Source: Nymphaea colorata (lineage: Eukaryota > Streptophyta > Magnoliopsida > Nymphaeales > Nymphaeaceae). From it: a DNA stretch of 64,000 bases. The stretch lies in NCBI RefSeq assembly GCF_008831285.2, contig NC_045139.1:30760206-30824205 (forward strand), given 5' to 3'. Made by a program: the position numbers and the translations under genes. Shown one piece after another: positions 44,942 through 57,730 of the stretch. The notes under the pieces are model-generated. The model had not been told where the DNA came from. It made no database searches and saw only the letters and a list, made by a program, of their open reading frames with translations. Within the stretch, counting starts at the first letter, position 1; every line of letters starts with the position of its first letter.

Positions 44942-47900
44942 ATGAGTTTCGGGGGATTTCTAGAGAGAAACTCTGGTGGTGCGAAGATAGTGACGGATTT
45001 GCCTTACAATATGCCTGTGGGTGCAATCGCTCATGCCCGTCTTGTTCCCCCTTCTCTCTTGTCTAGATCCTCTAAGAGCATGTTTAGCTCTCCTGGATTA
45101 TCTCTAGCACTGGTAATCTAAGTCTTATCCAGCTCTGATTTTTCTTCGTGTTAATCTTCTGGTTTTTCCACTGATAACTCTTGGGTAAATCTTTGTGGCA
45201 GACGAGCAGTGGTGGTGGTGGTGGAGGGATGGATGGTCAGGTACTTGATGGTGATGGTGGTGGCGGTGGAGTTGGTGGGGTTGTAGGTGTTCTTGGCGAC
45301 TTTGAAGCCAGCAGGAATAAGGATGATGAGTATGAGAGTAGATCCGGTAGTGATAATGTGGAGGGCGCGTCTGGTGATGAGCAAGATGGTGATAACCCCC
45401 CAAGGAAGAAGAGATATCACAGACATACTCCCCAGCAGATTCAGGAGCTAGAAGCGTAAGCATATATCTGTTTTGAATTCTTTCTTTGTCTGTTTTTTTT
45501 TTTTTTTTTTTGGTTTGCTTCCTTGGATGATGATATTGATGACTATTTTTTTTTTCTTCTGTTTCGTTTCTTTCTTCTAGTCTCTTTAAGGAGTGCCCTC
45601 ATCCCGATGAAAAGCAAAGGATGGAGTTGAGTAGAAGATTGAATCTAGAGAGTAGACAAGTCAAATTTTGGTTCCAAAATAGGCGTACCCAGATGAAGGT
45701 ACTTTTTCTCCTAAAAAAATGGTGTTTTGGTGTTAAGCTTGGTTTTGGCTCTTTTCGTGTGTCTTGAGTGTGGGGAGTCTTTTTTTTGACAGACTCAACT
45801 AGAGCGCCATGAGAACTCTATTCTCAGGCAAGAAAACGATAAGCTTCGAGCTGAAAACATGTCGATCAGGGACGCCATGAGGAACCCGATTTGCAGCAAC
45901 TGCGGGGGGCCGGCGATGCTTGGAGAAATCTCACTCGAAGAACAGCATCTTCGGATCGAAAATGCTCGGCTCAAAGATGAACTAGATCGAGTCTGTGCAC
46001 TTGCCGGCAAGTTCTTGGGCCGCCCCGTCTCGGCCATGTCCTCGGTGCCCCCCATCACGAGTTCATCTCTCGATCTTGCAGTGGGCAGCAATGGATTTGG
46101 AAACCTGAGCAGCGTGGCAACGGCCACATTGCCTTCTGGCACCGACTTCAGCTGCGGCGGCGGTGGTGCCCTTGGCATTGTGACGCCGAGGCCTCCTACC
46201 ATGATGACTGCCGAGAGATCTATGTTTGCAGAGCTAGCCTTGGTCGCCATGGATGAGCTGGTTAAGATGGCTAACACAGATCGGCCCCTCTGGATTCCAA
46301 GCTCGGAAGCTGGGAGGGAGACGCTCAATTGTGAGGAATACCTTCGAACATTTTCTCGTTGTATAGGACCAAAGCCTGTTGGATATGTTACAGAAGCCAC
46401 TAGGGAGAGCGGCTTGGTGATTATAAACAGTGTGGCTCTTGTGGAGACTCTGATGGATCCGGTACTATATCGCATTGTCCTCTCCAACGTTCAGTTTGTA
46501 TGCATTCATTTTTTCTGGTGTATTTGTTTTTCTGCTTGTTGATCCTGATACACTTTGATTGGATTGGTCTCTCTTCTACCTTCCATAATTTGTTTTTGGA
46601 GTCTTCATTTTCTGATTTAATCATCTTTCTGTGTGCCATTTTGGTTGCTTAGAGATATAGCCCTTCAAATTGAAGCCTCCATAGTTCTCTCCTCATTTTT
46701 GAAATCTAGATTTACACTCAGAATGAGGTATAAACAGAAAATCTTAAACACACTCCCATTTTTTACATAGAACCGGTGGACGGAGATGTTCCCATGTATG
46801 ATTGCAAGGTCCTCCACCATTGATGTGATCTCAGCCGGCTTGGGCGGGACTAGAAACGGTGCCCTTCAATTGGTAACATTCTTTCAGATCTCATTAATCA
46901 CTTTACAGTTTAACCTCAGAGCATCAATCCGCCTGTTTTAGAGATTAATCCTTCACCTGAAACTCTGCTCAAAGTATGTGCCTTTTTGGTGTCTTAATGC
47001 CCGCAGATGCATGCTGAGCTTCAAGTTCTTTCTCCCCTAGTGCCGACCAGGGAGGTGCGTTTTCTGAGATTCTGCAAGCAGCACGCCGAAGGCTTATGGG
47101 CTGTGGTTGATGTATCCATTGACGGCATCAAGGACAACCAAAATGGTGCCGGTTACATGAGTTGCAGGAGACTCCCTTCTGGTTGTGTTGTTCAAGATAT
47201 GCCCAATGGCTACTCTAAGGTGAAGAGAGAGACTGAGGAGAGAGAGAGAGTTTTATTTTTCCATATAGTTTACTATGTTACAGTCTCCAAAATAGAAACG
47301 CCATAGTAAACTCTCACATACCAACGTGAAGCAGTTGACAATTTCTACTCCTAAAGATCTACAGCTTCTGGAGTCGAGCCCTAGCTCCGGCCTCCCCACC
47401 ATGCAATTTTTTAAGGCATCGATGCTTCTCTTCTTTGCCGGGATCTCCTTCCTAGGCATCAGTCATATTGATAGATTATTAATGATCCTGGCTGGCAATC
47501 TATTCATTTTTTTAGGACCATCGATGCTCCTGCTTCTGTGTCACCGCCTTAAATTTTATCCCGTTGTTGCAATCTAGTTATTCTCCCTATGTACCCGAAG
47601 TCTTTCTGCCATTTCTTTTTCTTTTCTTTTTTCCTCATCGTCACACCTTTCTAAGCCCTAATGAACAAGACACATTCAATGCAATCTTTGTCCAATTCTC
47701 GACTCTAGAGGCCGTGACTATTTCCTTCTCAAGGCTCAATCTTCACTCCCCAAATTAAAAGGAAAAAAAAAATCCCAATCTCCTGAACCTCTCTTGATTT
47801 AATATTTCAATATACTTCTGAGTTGCTACTTGCCTTTTTTTGGTCTCCCGAAAAATGCCTCTCATCTAAACTATTAGTTTATGAACCAATCATTTATCTC

Positions 47901-49227
47901 TCAACCGATACTGGCTTCTTATATTAGGCCATATTATATGTATATATTTTCTTCTCGTTGGTCTTGCGATTTCTGCCGGATTTCAATGCGGCTGCCATTG
48001 TCTTTGTATATTTATATTGTATTAGTTTATGGGGTTTTCTCTCTTCTTGGTGCACAAATATTGATATTAGGTGGTTCACTCGAGCTGTAGGTGGTGTGGG
48101 TCGAGCACGCCGAGTACGATGAGGGCTCGGTTCATCAGATGTATCGCCTTCTGCTGGGCTCGGGCATGGGCTTCGGCGCGCAGAGGTGGGTCGCGACCCT
48201 GCAAAGACAATGCGAGTGCCTTGCCATCCTCATGTCATCGGCCATCTCCAACCGCGTCGACCATGCCGGTGTGTCCCAAATCTCGATGATTTTTTTCTTC
48301 AGTAGATCTCTTGGTGCTTAATCTAAGAGCTAGATTTCGTTTTGATTTTATTAAGTATGTTTTCCGGGTTTGGTTGCAGCGATTACTCCAGCGGGTCGCC
48401 GGAGCATGCTGAAGCTGGCGCAACGCATGACCAACAACTTCTGTGCCGGCGTGTGCGCGTCGACGGTGCACAAGTGGAACAAGCTGTGCGCCGGCAATGT
48501 GGATGAAAATGTGCGGGTGATGACGAGGAAGAGCGTTGACGATCCCGGCGAGCCGCCGGGCGTGGTGCTCAGCGCCGCGACGTCGGTTTGGCTGCCGGTG
48601 TCGCCGCAACGCCTGTTCGACTTCCTCCGGGACGAGCGGCTCAGGAGCGAGTGGGATATTCTCTCCAATGGCGGGCCGATGCAGGAGATGGCCCACATCG
48701 CCAAGGGCCAAGATCACGGGAACTGCGTCTCTCTCTTGCGCGCTAGCGTGAGTCCTTCTGCCGCCCATCAAACTTCAGCGAAATTTCCTGTTTTTCTTCC
48801 AAAAAATGTTCAACTCTTGCTGGTTCCTCACGTATTTACGTTGTTGCAGGCGATGAATGCGAACCAGAGCAGCATGTTGATCCTGCAGGAGACTTGCACC
48901 GATACGTCGGGCAGCTTGGTAGTGTACGCGCCGGTGGACATACCGGCGATGCACGTGGTGATGAATGGTGGGGACTCGGCCTATGTGGCGCTGCTGCCGT
49001 CCGGCTTCGCAATCCTGCCGGACGGACCGGGATGTCGGCCGCCCCCACAGCTTGGTGGGATGAGCCCGCCGGCAAGGGTGGGTGGCTCTCTTCTGACCGT
49101 GGCGTTCCAGATCCTGGTGAACAGCCTGCCGACGGCCAAGCTCACCGTGGAGTCCGTGGAGACGGTTAACAACCTAATCTCCTGCACCGTCCAAAAAATC
49201 AAAGCGGCTCTTCATTGCGAGAACTAA
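44942..49227 (+). CDS. ANL2: Class IV HD-ZIP transcription factor, ANTHOCYANINLESS2-like
   Basis: Nine coding exons join in phase: 44942-45112, 45202-45455, 45581-45698, 45793-46461, 46771-46872, 47007-47219, 48091-48268, 48380-48747 and 48850-49227, giving 816 residues. I start at [10 protein letters not shown], which aligns with the ANL2 N-terminus as I recall it. A glycine-rich stretch is followed by [16 protein letters not shown]. The homeodomain spans about 125-184 ([31 protein letters not shown]), with a zipper-loop-zipper after it and the plant CxxC motif [13 protein letters not shown] (212-). A START lipid-binding-like domain spans about 322-560. The C-terminal HD-SAD region ends [13 protein letters not shown]. 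By family knowledge it is a nuclear regulator of epidermal (L1) identity, anthocyanin and cuticle or root epidermis traits, binding TAAATG(C/T)A-type L1 boxes. The last two exons are clearly GC-richer than the first ones. HDG1 is the alternative name. Confidence 0.96.
47220..48090 (+). other. Intron 6 of the ANL2-like gene
   Basis: This 871-bp intron separates the exon ending [12 protein letters not shown] from the exon starting [11 protein letters not shown]. The donor GTGAAG follows codon AAG and the acceptor is CTGTAG. It is the longest intron of the gene and interrupts the START region. A GA/CT-rich start and T-rich stretches are visible. No extra exon is required, since both flanking exons join in phase 0. 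Confidence 0.85.
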
Positions 49228-51669
49228 CTCTTCTCCCTCTCCCTCTCTCTCTCTCCCTCAAAGTGAAACAAGAAAAAAAAAAAAGGGAATAAAAGTGGTG
49301 GGTATCGGCGGAGCGCTGTATCGTCCTAGGCGAAATGACCAAAACGACCTTGAATTTCGACGGAACAATGCCGGAGTTTGGGGTGGTTTTAGTCATTTTT
49401 TGCCTTTGCGCAACTCTGGTGGTGGTAGACCGGTGGTGGTGGTCGTCGTCGTCGTAGGTGCATCAGTGGCGGTCGTCGCCGTCGTCGTAGCAGTAGTGGT
49501 AGTGGTGGTGTTGATGTGTTGTGAGTCAAGAACGAACCGCACGTACACAGTAAGGAATCAGCCATGCAACGATGTCAGCAAGGAATCGTCCTCTGTCTAT
49601 GGCTCTTCTTGTTGGGGTGGTGGTGGTTCGGGCATTGACTCGTGAAGCCGATTTGCTTTCTGTCTGTGAGCGTCTGGTTTGTGTAGGGAAGACGATGATG
49701 GTATGGTGTTTCTTCTTGTAGCATCTGTTCTCAAAGCTTTAGTGTAAACATGGCTTTGAGAGAGCGTAATTTTTTGTTATTCTTATCTAATCTTCTGGTG
49801 CAATCCTTCGCTTCTCTTTTCTTCAATGGTCTCTAGAATAAAATAAAAGGATATATATCGTAAAATATGCTTGCATCTTTTACGACCTTTCAGATAAAAT
49901 ATTATCAAGAACACAATCTTGACGAAGCTTTCTTATCAGAGAAATGACTTCTCGTGGACGAGTCGCGATGCATCACATGCAGCAGGTCAAAATAAATGCT
50001 CGTGCGTTCAGTTATGGTACATTCTGCCACTGATTCTGACCAGAAAAGTTTTCTCAGAAGGCAGGTCCAGGTCCGGCCTCAGTCCCCGACTCCCCGCCAT
50101 CTCTTCGTCTTTTCTCTCTCTTTCCATGCGCGTCCGAAAGCTTTCCCACCAGATCCCGGATTCCGCGTCCGGTACTCGGTCGGCCGACTGCGACGCGAAC
50201 GCGGAAAGCTGAACTTGAGCAGAGGCTGTTTGGCAGAGCAGCGGAGAGAAAATTGCGTGGGAAAATGGGGCGAGGCAGTTCCGTAATTTCTGCAGCTAAC
50301 GCGGCCTATTTCTGCGAAGGTGTCGGTTGGGGCGACCTCATTTAATGCACCCCTCTGAGCTCCTCTCGCTGCCACCCAGCCAATTAATGCTCCCCTCTGG
50401 CGCATCCATCCAATCGTCGACGAGCACGTGGCTTCTTGCTGACCGTTGATTCAACTGGGCATGGCATGCATCCCCTGTTCCGATGGGGTTCAATAGTAGC
50501 CGTACGATTCTGCCGCGTGTTGACAGATGGGCGGTCCGTACGCGCGATCTAATCTTTTGAATTGCTGGCGGGCAAGAGTCGTACGTGGGCTTTTCTTCTC
50601 TACTTAGGCCACCCGATTAAATCGAGTTAATATTGTTTTTTCTTATTTCAAATCCTTTTTGCTTTGTAAATATAACATTAAATTTTTTTTTTGGGCTGAA
50701 TGATGCTCGATTCAGTTCATTTCTTAGATTGGTAGTTCTTTCGATTATTTTTAAATTTTTTTTATTTTAATAATAAAAAACTTAAAACAATCGATTCGGG
50801 TGAGCGCAAGGAAATCCTACCATTCAAAATTGAAGTTTATATATTGGTGTTCTTTTTTACTCAACCAGAAAATAAAAACTGACGACTTACCAACTTTGCT
50901 CAAACACTCTTTGAACCAGAGTTCAACAAAAAGTTCAACTTTTTAATGGCTCAGTTCGTAGCATTTTCACTTTCATTGGATTATTGGGTTCGTTTTTTTT
51001 CAATAAATACTCATCCTTGCACAAAATTGGTTTTTTTCTTTTTTTGCCAAGCCTATTATAGTCTCCTAGAAATTTGAAGGCTTAATTATACGAGAGTTGT
51101 GCATGAAAAATACGAAAAGTAGCATAAAAAAAAAGCTTTATCTAAACATGGAATAATGGAGACTAGCTTTTCGGTTGTTAAAAGAAGTATTTACCAGTAA
51201 ATGGAAAGAACCTGTTCCCCGAATTATGGAGAAGCTGTGGGTTTTTAAGTAAAAAAGTTTCTCGTTGCTTTCCGGGTTCAGAGGCACAAGCGCCGGGGTG
51301 AGCTGTTGGTTCGGGGGAAAACGATGGTTTGACTTATCATTTTGGATCCGGATCAGGTTATTACCATACCCGACCCGACTCAGAGAACCATGGGTACAAG
51401 CGCTGCTGATTCTGACTAAATTTGTGCGTATCGAAGAATCCAGATTCATATCCAAACTTTCATGCAATCCAAAAATCCAGCTTGAAAACGATTTGACATA
51501 AGAACGATTTCTGTGTTATGCCGTAACACAGAAAGCCGTGTTCCCACAGTCCAAAACCCGAAAGGGTATTTTAGTCATTTTCTGAAGATCTTTTCCATAT
51601 ACTTTTGCCCATATAAGAAAGTCTTCCATTTATTCCTCAGGAGTAATTTGGTCATTTTCATTAAACCAT

Positions 51670-52465
51670 AATACACGGTCTCTTGTTATGGGCCATAACA
51701 CGTTTTGACTCCAGATTCAAGAAACCCATAACTTTCAGAAAAAGTAGGGTTTGAATGGAGAAATTCAATTTTCAACCAAACGGGAATTATTAAATTTAGA
51801 TATTTAACATAGTTTTATCTTTGTTACAAGCAGTTCTATTTATTTGAAGAAAATATAACATCACAATTCTCAGGTCCTTTGTTACGAGCCATTAGCCATT
51901 ATACATAGGGGCAGAGTCAGGATTTTCTTTAGAAGCGGGCCGTCAATCCAATCTCTAGATCTGTATAGGGCCTAATTGAATTTAAATCTAAAAAATACAT
52001 GATGCAATTATAAAATTTTATTTTTTTCAGTGTAATCTTTTTTTTCATTGATCAGAATGGGTCCATGGCCTAGGCGCCCCCCCCCCCCACCCCCCCTTTG
52101 AAGAAAATGTAACAAGACAATTCTCAGGTCTTTTGTTATGAGCCATTACACATAGAGGCAAAGTCAAGATTTTCTTTAGAAGCGGGCCGACAGTCCAATC
52201 TCTAGATCTGGATAGGGCCTAATTGAATTTAAATCTAAAAAATACATGATGCAATTATAAAATTTTATTTTTTTCAGTGTAATCTTTTTTTTCATTGGTC
52301 AGAATAGGTCCATGGCCTAGGCGCCCCCCCCCCTCCCCCCCCCTTGCCTCTCTAGTCTTCACACCAAATTCAAGAAAACCATAATTTCCAGAAAAAGCAT
52401 GCTTTGAATCGAGAAACTCAGTTGTCAACCAAACGGGAACTATTAAATTTAGATATTTTATCTCC
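51670..52465 (+). repeat. Local tandem array of a ~170-bp unit, two copies invaded by the same element
   Basis: A unit made of P (CTTTTGTTATGAGCCATTAC) plus A (AATTCAAGAAACCCATAAC to AACGGGAATTATTAAATTTAG) occurs at about 51679-51838 without insertion. A second P (about 51871) is followed by the poly-C element and then has lost A. A third P (about 52126) is followed by the element and then A (52366-52464). The element copies occupy about 51905-52097 and 52153-52354 and match the one at 25330-25531. Confidence 0.75.
52153..52354. mobile_element. Non-autonomous element with poly-C stretch (copy in tandem array)
   Basis: The left end TAGAGGCAAAGTCAAGATTT and the reverse complement of the right end, CTAGAGAGGCAAGGG, form imperfect inverted termini. 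Inside are GCGGGCC, ATAGGGCCTAATTGAATTTA and GTCCATGGCCTAGGCG, followed by two C-tracts. A near-identical body lies at 51905-52097. No clean 8-bp target duplication can be read. Confidence 0.65.
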
Positions 52466-52888
52466 AATTTCGTAAATGGAACTCCATTTTAATTCTCATT
52501 ATCTCTGGTTCTCCAAACTGCCTCATGGTTTTGGATATTGGACATGGAGAAGAGACCCAACCCAATATGTCACAAACTCTAGTGTTTTCTTATTTGTCAA
52601 TATTTTAAGATGTTCCAAAATCTAGAGATTTTTATTTGCCAATCTTTTAAGATTTTCATAACCAAGTTAATTGAATCAGTATATTTTATATAATTGGTTG
52701 AACAAAAACTCATTTAAAATAACATTCTCGCCAGCCAATGCTCGGTTTAACTTGCTAAACGGTTGAGTATGAAACTCTCAAATCGGGAGACCAAATAATG
52801 AAGGTTTACAATTCTTGGCACATCAAATATTAAAATCAACGTTCACAAGAGGACACTCGTCCTTAAGGCCTATATATATATATATATA

Positions 52889-52962
52889 ATTCTTTATTCT
52901 CAATGGATGATTATATATATATATATATACATATATATAATCATCCATTGAGAATAAAGAAT
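52889..52962. repeat. Near-perfect fold-back (hairpin)
   Basis: ATTCTTTATTCTCAATGGAT continuing into GATTATATATAT is followed, after a short AT spacer, by its reverse complement ending ATCCATTGAGAATAAAGAAT. Arms of about 31 bp pair without visible mismatch, and the loop is AT-only. Flanking TA tracts extend the pairing potential. It is non-coding. Confidence 0.9.
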
Positions 52963-54190
52963 AGTCGTCCTTTCCAATTTCTGCCCCACTCTGAGCCCTT
53001 GTCTGCCTTTGTCAAGCAACGTGAAGTGGGAAAGGGGAGTTGCATGCTAAAGCTTGGTCAAAAAGGTTGGAAGACGTTGACCGCAGCCAGGCCTATTTAA
53101 TGCTGGACCAGGTCAAGCTAAGCAAGCGACCAACTCCTTCCCATCTTCATGGTCCATGCCAGTGGACCTTTTTGTGCAGGATCAAGAGTGACATGACAAG
53201 AAAATTTTCAATTCATAGGAACTCAAGGCCAATCGTATGGACCAAGGGTCCCTTCATCCATGAGATATTTTGGGGGTTGATCATACAATAAGATAAGAAT
53301 ATGCTTTCTATCACTCAATTTTATTTTATTTTTCTTATTCTCTACGTAAAAGATGGTAAGAAAAACTTTTTTAAGTCTTTGGTGTAACTATGGTTCATGG
53401 AACTAAAGATCTTAACCGCTTCAAAATCTCTAAGATCACAGGTGAGGGGATCCGATCTCACATGTATCCTTGGCTTCCAAGATTTGAAAACATGTTTGAT
53501 GGCTTTGAAGATGAATGAAATCCATGACTAATCTCAAATTCGGAATCTCAGAGGAGGGGGTTGATGCAACAGTCTGGGCAGGGCTGGTATGCGGCCAGTT
53601 TCTTTTTTAAATCTTCGAAGCATTAACTTTTTGTGCTGTAAAAAGAGGTAACCTGATGTACAGGCTAAAGTACGATAAGGAATGTCATCCTGAAACACTC
53701 AAAGCTAGTTTTGTACCTTTAGGGGGATAAGAGGTTGAGTAGAAGCTTCGGCTTTCTGTCGAGCGATAAAAAACTTCGTTCACACGAACTAATGTCAAAA
53801 TCTATGTTAGGTGAAATCCACAACTAAAGCAAACAGTGGATTTCACAACTCACAACTGTGGGCTTGAAATCTACATTACATTGTAAAAGCCATGGGCCGG
53901 ACTATATATCCCCAGCCTTTAGACTCTCATGGTTCTGTAGTAACCTATTATCTCAAATTTGTGACTATCAAGCATAGCGTAAGGACTATCAAATTTGTGT
54001 GGACAGTTGCCAATCCTGACCCCACATAAATGATCTTATGTATATATATATATACTAGTTCGTTCGTATAATTTAATTTAACTTTAAATCTAAACTTTCT
54101 TATAGTAATGCCTCTCAACCACAAATTTCAAACTCCGCCATTGCGTACCATGCTAATAATATATTGTCAATTGGATGTGCGTACTATAGA

Positions 54191-54352
54191 AGTTGAATGG
54201 CAACAAGAACTCTATCTGAATGTTTTATGAATCTACCTCAAAAACTAAAGCAGATTCATGAAGTACCCGAACATGTGTTCACTGAATCTATCTCAATCTT
54301 TGATCAGATTCATAAAATATTTATAAAATATTCCTATTGCCAAACCACCCCA
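54191..54352. mobile_element. MITE of the GTTTGGCAACAGTAAC family, degenerate copy
   Basis: The left GTTGAATGGCAACAAG and the reverse complement of the right (TGGGGTGGTTTGGCAATAGG) are weak versions of the family termini. The interior repeats TTTTATGAATCTACCTCA and AGCAGATTCATGAAG match the other copies. Confidence 0.6.
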
Positions 54353-57318
54353 TAGTCATCGCAATCTATCGTGTCGGCAGCTTGGTCATGGCACTGTGAC
54401 TTGCGTCCAGATTGAGTCAACTACAAGGTTTCGTCTCAATCCATGCAGATGGGTGCGTACGTGACTTGTCTTGTTCACGCACCAGTTTAGAAAGGCACGG
54501 CAAGTAATAAAGGGAGTCAACAATGGCGACTTGGGTAGCCATTGTTTTCCTCAGAGCTATGCACATGCAGTCAAGAAATGTTGAATCCGGCCAATCTTTA
54601 CGCACTTGAAAGGGCTCAAGTTTCACACCTTGTACACAAAACGTCGCTTTTCGCGGCCAGATTTGGCATGGACATGCACAAGTAACCCAATCCGTCAATT
54701 GTTACACAGAATCCAGACTTTTTCTTTTGTCTTGTATTCGAAAACAAAGAAAGAACTTTCAACCTCTTCTTTGTCTTGTGTTCTAAAAATAAAGAAACCG
54801 AGAGTGCAAAACCTTAGAAAAAATCTTGTCAGCCCCACAAGCATGAGTTGTGGACAAAATGTCCCGTCTCTGCTTTACAACAAATCAAAGTCTACAATGA
54901 GGTTTGAACTCAGGACCAACCTTCTAGTGGTCAGGCTGACTCTTATTTTTGTTTGGCTTAGACCCTTGGTACTTTTAGTTTTAAAAGAGCCAAAATAATG
55001 CATGTCTCCCTCAAATTTTTCTCATCAATCATTGAGTTGGAAAAGGATTTACAGACCTCCACCTGACATGAGTTACATAATTGAATTTTGGAGGGTCCCG
55101 GTCATTCAGACTACAGCTGTGCTAAGGACGGCAATTATATATATATATATATTTATATATTTATATTTGTTCTCTCTAAACTCCTGTGAACTGTGGCTGA
55201 TGTGAGTGAGACCCCACATATCGCGTAAGGTTAAGAAGATTTTGTCGTCGCAATGATAAAATAGATTATTGGCATTAGGTTTCATGACAATGTCAATGGA
55301 AAAAGGAGTTTTATTTTACTTTTATTTGAGTTTTAAATTGAATTCTAGGCAGGTGTAATTCTTATGTTTTACTGATCTTCCAATTTTTTTTTAAGAAAAA
55401 CGGATTTAAGTAGAAGTTCTGGAGATTCATAGATCAATTATGATGATTATTTGCTGGCTCTTGGTTAGGTTCAAGCAGTAATTTTCTTGGGTTTTGCTAT
55501 GTTTTGAGACTATCACAAGAAGCTATTGCCGCAGTAATGAGGTCCCTCGATTTTACCTAACATCATGTGACTTCTGGCTATGCACAGTTGTTGCTTTTAA
55601 AATAGTTTCCATATGGACAAATGCATGACATTAAAATTTATAGGGTTAAAAAGATTAGGACATCTAAATGTCTATTGTCGATTTTATAAAGTTTTAAAAC
55701 GCAACAATTCATAAATTTAGATGTAGACATCAAATTCTCATTTCCATACAGATAGATTTATTGAAAAGCAACTTACTACGCTGTCATGAATGATAGAATA
55801 TTTGAGAAGGTGTGTGTGTATACATATATATGTATATAAGAATTATCATTGCTACTCCATAAAGTGTCTTCAGTGGCCCTATAAATAAGGCTTTTAGCAG
55901 TTTTTTTTTTTCAGTCATCTGGCAACATCAGTCAGCTTTGGTTTTCTCTTGTTAACTTAGTGTTTATAGCCCTTATAGAATGTTCATATTTTGTTTAAAA
56001 TACGTTTTAATAAAAATTTAAGTGGTCTGATTTTTATTCATGACTTTTGGGACTGGTTTTTATCCACGACTTGAAGTGGCCTGGGATATACTTATACATG
56101 TATTATAATAAAACCATTTCCATTTTAGGACCGAATTTTCAAGTTTATTTCTATGCTTAAGATCTACCAACCGTGGGGCAGAGAGGAGGATGAAGAATGA
56201 AAGAAGAATTGAAAAAGACAAAAAATTGGTGAGAGAGTACACGGTGAGAAAAGATGAGTTGGAAAAAACCAGTCGCCAAATGGGACTGGTTAGTGACTCC
56301 TCCATGGAGACGTTACACTGGCTGTGTCGACCTTTTTTAGTAGAACATAATAAATATACAAGTCTTTTCCAACTTTTAAGCAGTTTCAAATAAATGATTC
56401 AGGCCGAAGCATGATTCAACCTATCATTTAGCAAGGAGATGCTAATGAGCCACATCTCTATATTGCCCCATGATGCTGTCTTCAAATCAAATTGTAGTTG
56501 CACGACACTTGAGTTGAAAAGTATACTATCGACCACTCAGATTCTGATGCAGACTTGCACCTGGGGCATGGAAAAAGAGAGGGTGGTCTCCCCCTTCGTT
56601 CTTGGATCTGAACTTGTATGTAAATTTCTTAATACAGAGGATTTAGTTAGTATAGCTACGTATAAAGAAATCAAATTATAATAAAAAAGAAAGAGGGGGT
56701 ATCGATTGAATGTATCAAGTTGGCCTTTCAATCTCTTTATTGTGCATATTTCATTAGGTTTTCAGCATTTTTTGTCCTAGAAGAAAGATCAGAGATTGGT
56801 GATTTTGTTCAGCTGGTATTAGCAACGAACGTTTCTCTTGCTTTCACAAGTCAAAGATCCGTTTCATTGCCTTCCAATGTGAAGGGGAGCAATAAATGTA
56901 CGTACAATTAGATTCATTAGTGGAATTCTTGTGGATCGGCAGCATATTATGTCAATGCTTGACGTCAGTTGCACATAAATTTCTTGCTATTGAGGCTTTA
57001 ACTTGAAAAAGCATGTATCTAGACGTTGACTTAGAATGAGAAGGAAATGGAGGCGTTTGATTTATGGAGGCTTGCTGAAGAACCACCAACAGGTGATTGG
57101 AACTTATGGACTTTTAGAATCTCAGTGCATTCAAACTGGGCTCGGATTGATGGCTCAGTGATTCTTGTTGAATCTTATTCATATCTGAGTTGGGAATTCT
57201 ATGTGAACGCAGTTCGACATGATATCTTGAAAAGTAAGAAATATATGCTAGAATTGCTGAAAATAGGGACAATGGGGACATGTGCTTAAGATATATATTT
57301 GCAACTAAATGGATCACT

Positions 57319-57520
57319 TCCTAACACTCCTCTGGAGTCTAGAAAGTGAAAGTGAATTCATAAGTAAACGTCCTAACATTTTCTTGGAGCATAGAAATGG
57401 AGGTGATACAGATTAATCTTCCTAACACTACCCTGGAGTCTAGAAATTGGAAGTATGTCCATATTTGATCTCTTAACACTCTTCAAAGTCCAGAGGCTAG
57501 AGGTAAAGTTGTCACTTGCC
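57319..57520 (+). repeat. Degenerate ~51-bp tandem array, four units
   Basis: Units begin TCCTAACACTCCTCTGGAGTCTAGAAAG (57319), then similar starts at 57371, 57420 and 57471, with spacings of 52, 49 and 51 bp. The shared core is TCCTAACA, then TGGAG(T/C), then TAGAAA. Such CTAACACT...GGAG words recall stretches seen in plant copia LTR elements, but no retroelement protein or LTR pair is visible, so origin is open. Confidence 0.7.
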
Positions 57521-57654
57521 ACGGGATAACCATATAGATGAACATCCTAAGAATAGAGATTGTTGTGAGTACAATACCTTTTCAAATTTGAAAGAATCTA
57601 TCATAGCTAAGCATCAAGTTGGGGCAATGAGAGAGGGTTAAGTTGTACTGTAGA

Positions 57655-57730
57655 ACTTTGCAATTTGTTATTTCGTTGCATGACTTGTGCCTACTTTGCA
57701 ATTTGTTATTTCGTTGCATGACTTATGCCA
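57655..57730 (+). repeat. 38-bp tandem duplication
   Basis: Two adjacent 38-bp units share ACTTTGCAATTTGTTATTTC and GTTGCATGACTT and differ by two bases near their ends. This is a recent duplication. Confidence 0.95.

Noticed and set aside
45795-46487. 230-codon open frame on the minus strand
   Set aside because: It is the antisense shadow of exon 4 of the ANL2-like gene; the sense frame matches the family throughout.
48235-48771. 178-codon open frame on the minus strand
   Set aside because: It is antisense to the GC-rich exons 7 and 8 of the HD-ZIP gene; low stop-codon density there follows from composition.
54417-54698. 93-codon minus-strand frame
   Set aside because: No motif, no family resemblance and no splice-linked partner exons; likely chance.
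57047-57289. 80-codon plus-strand frame starting MEAFDLWRLAEEP
   Set aside because: It begins with a real ATG but has no recognisable domain and lies next to degenerate tandem repeats; not enough to call a gene.
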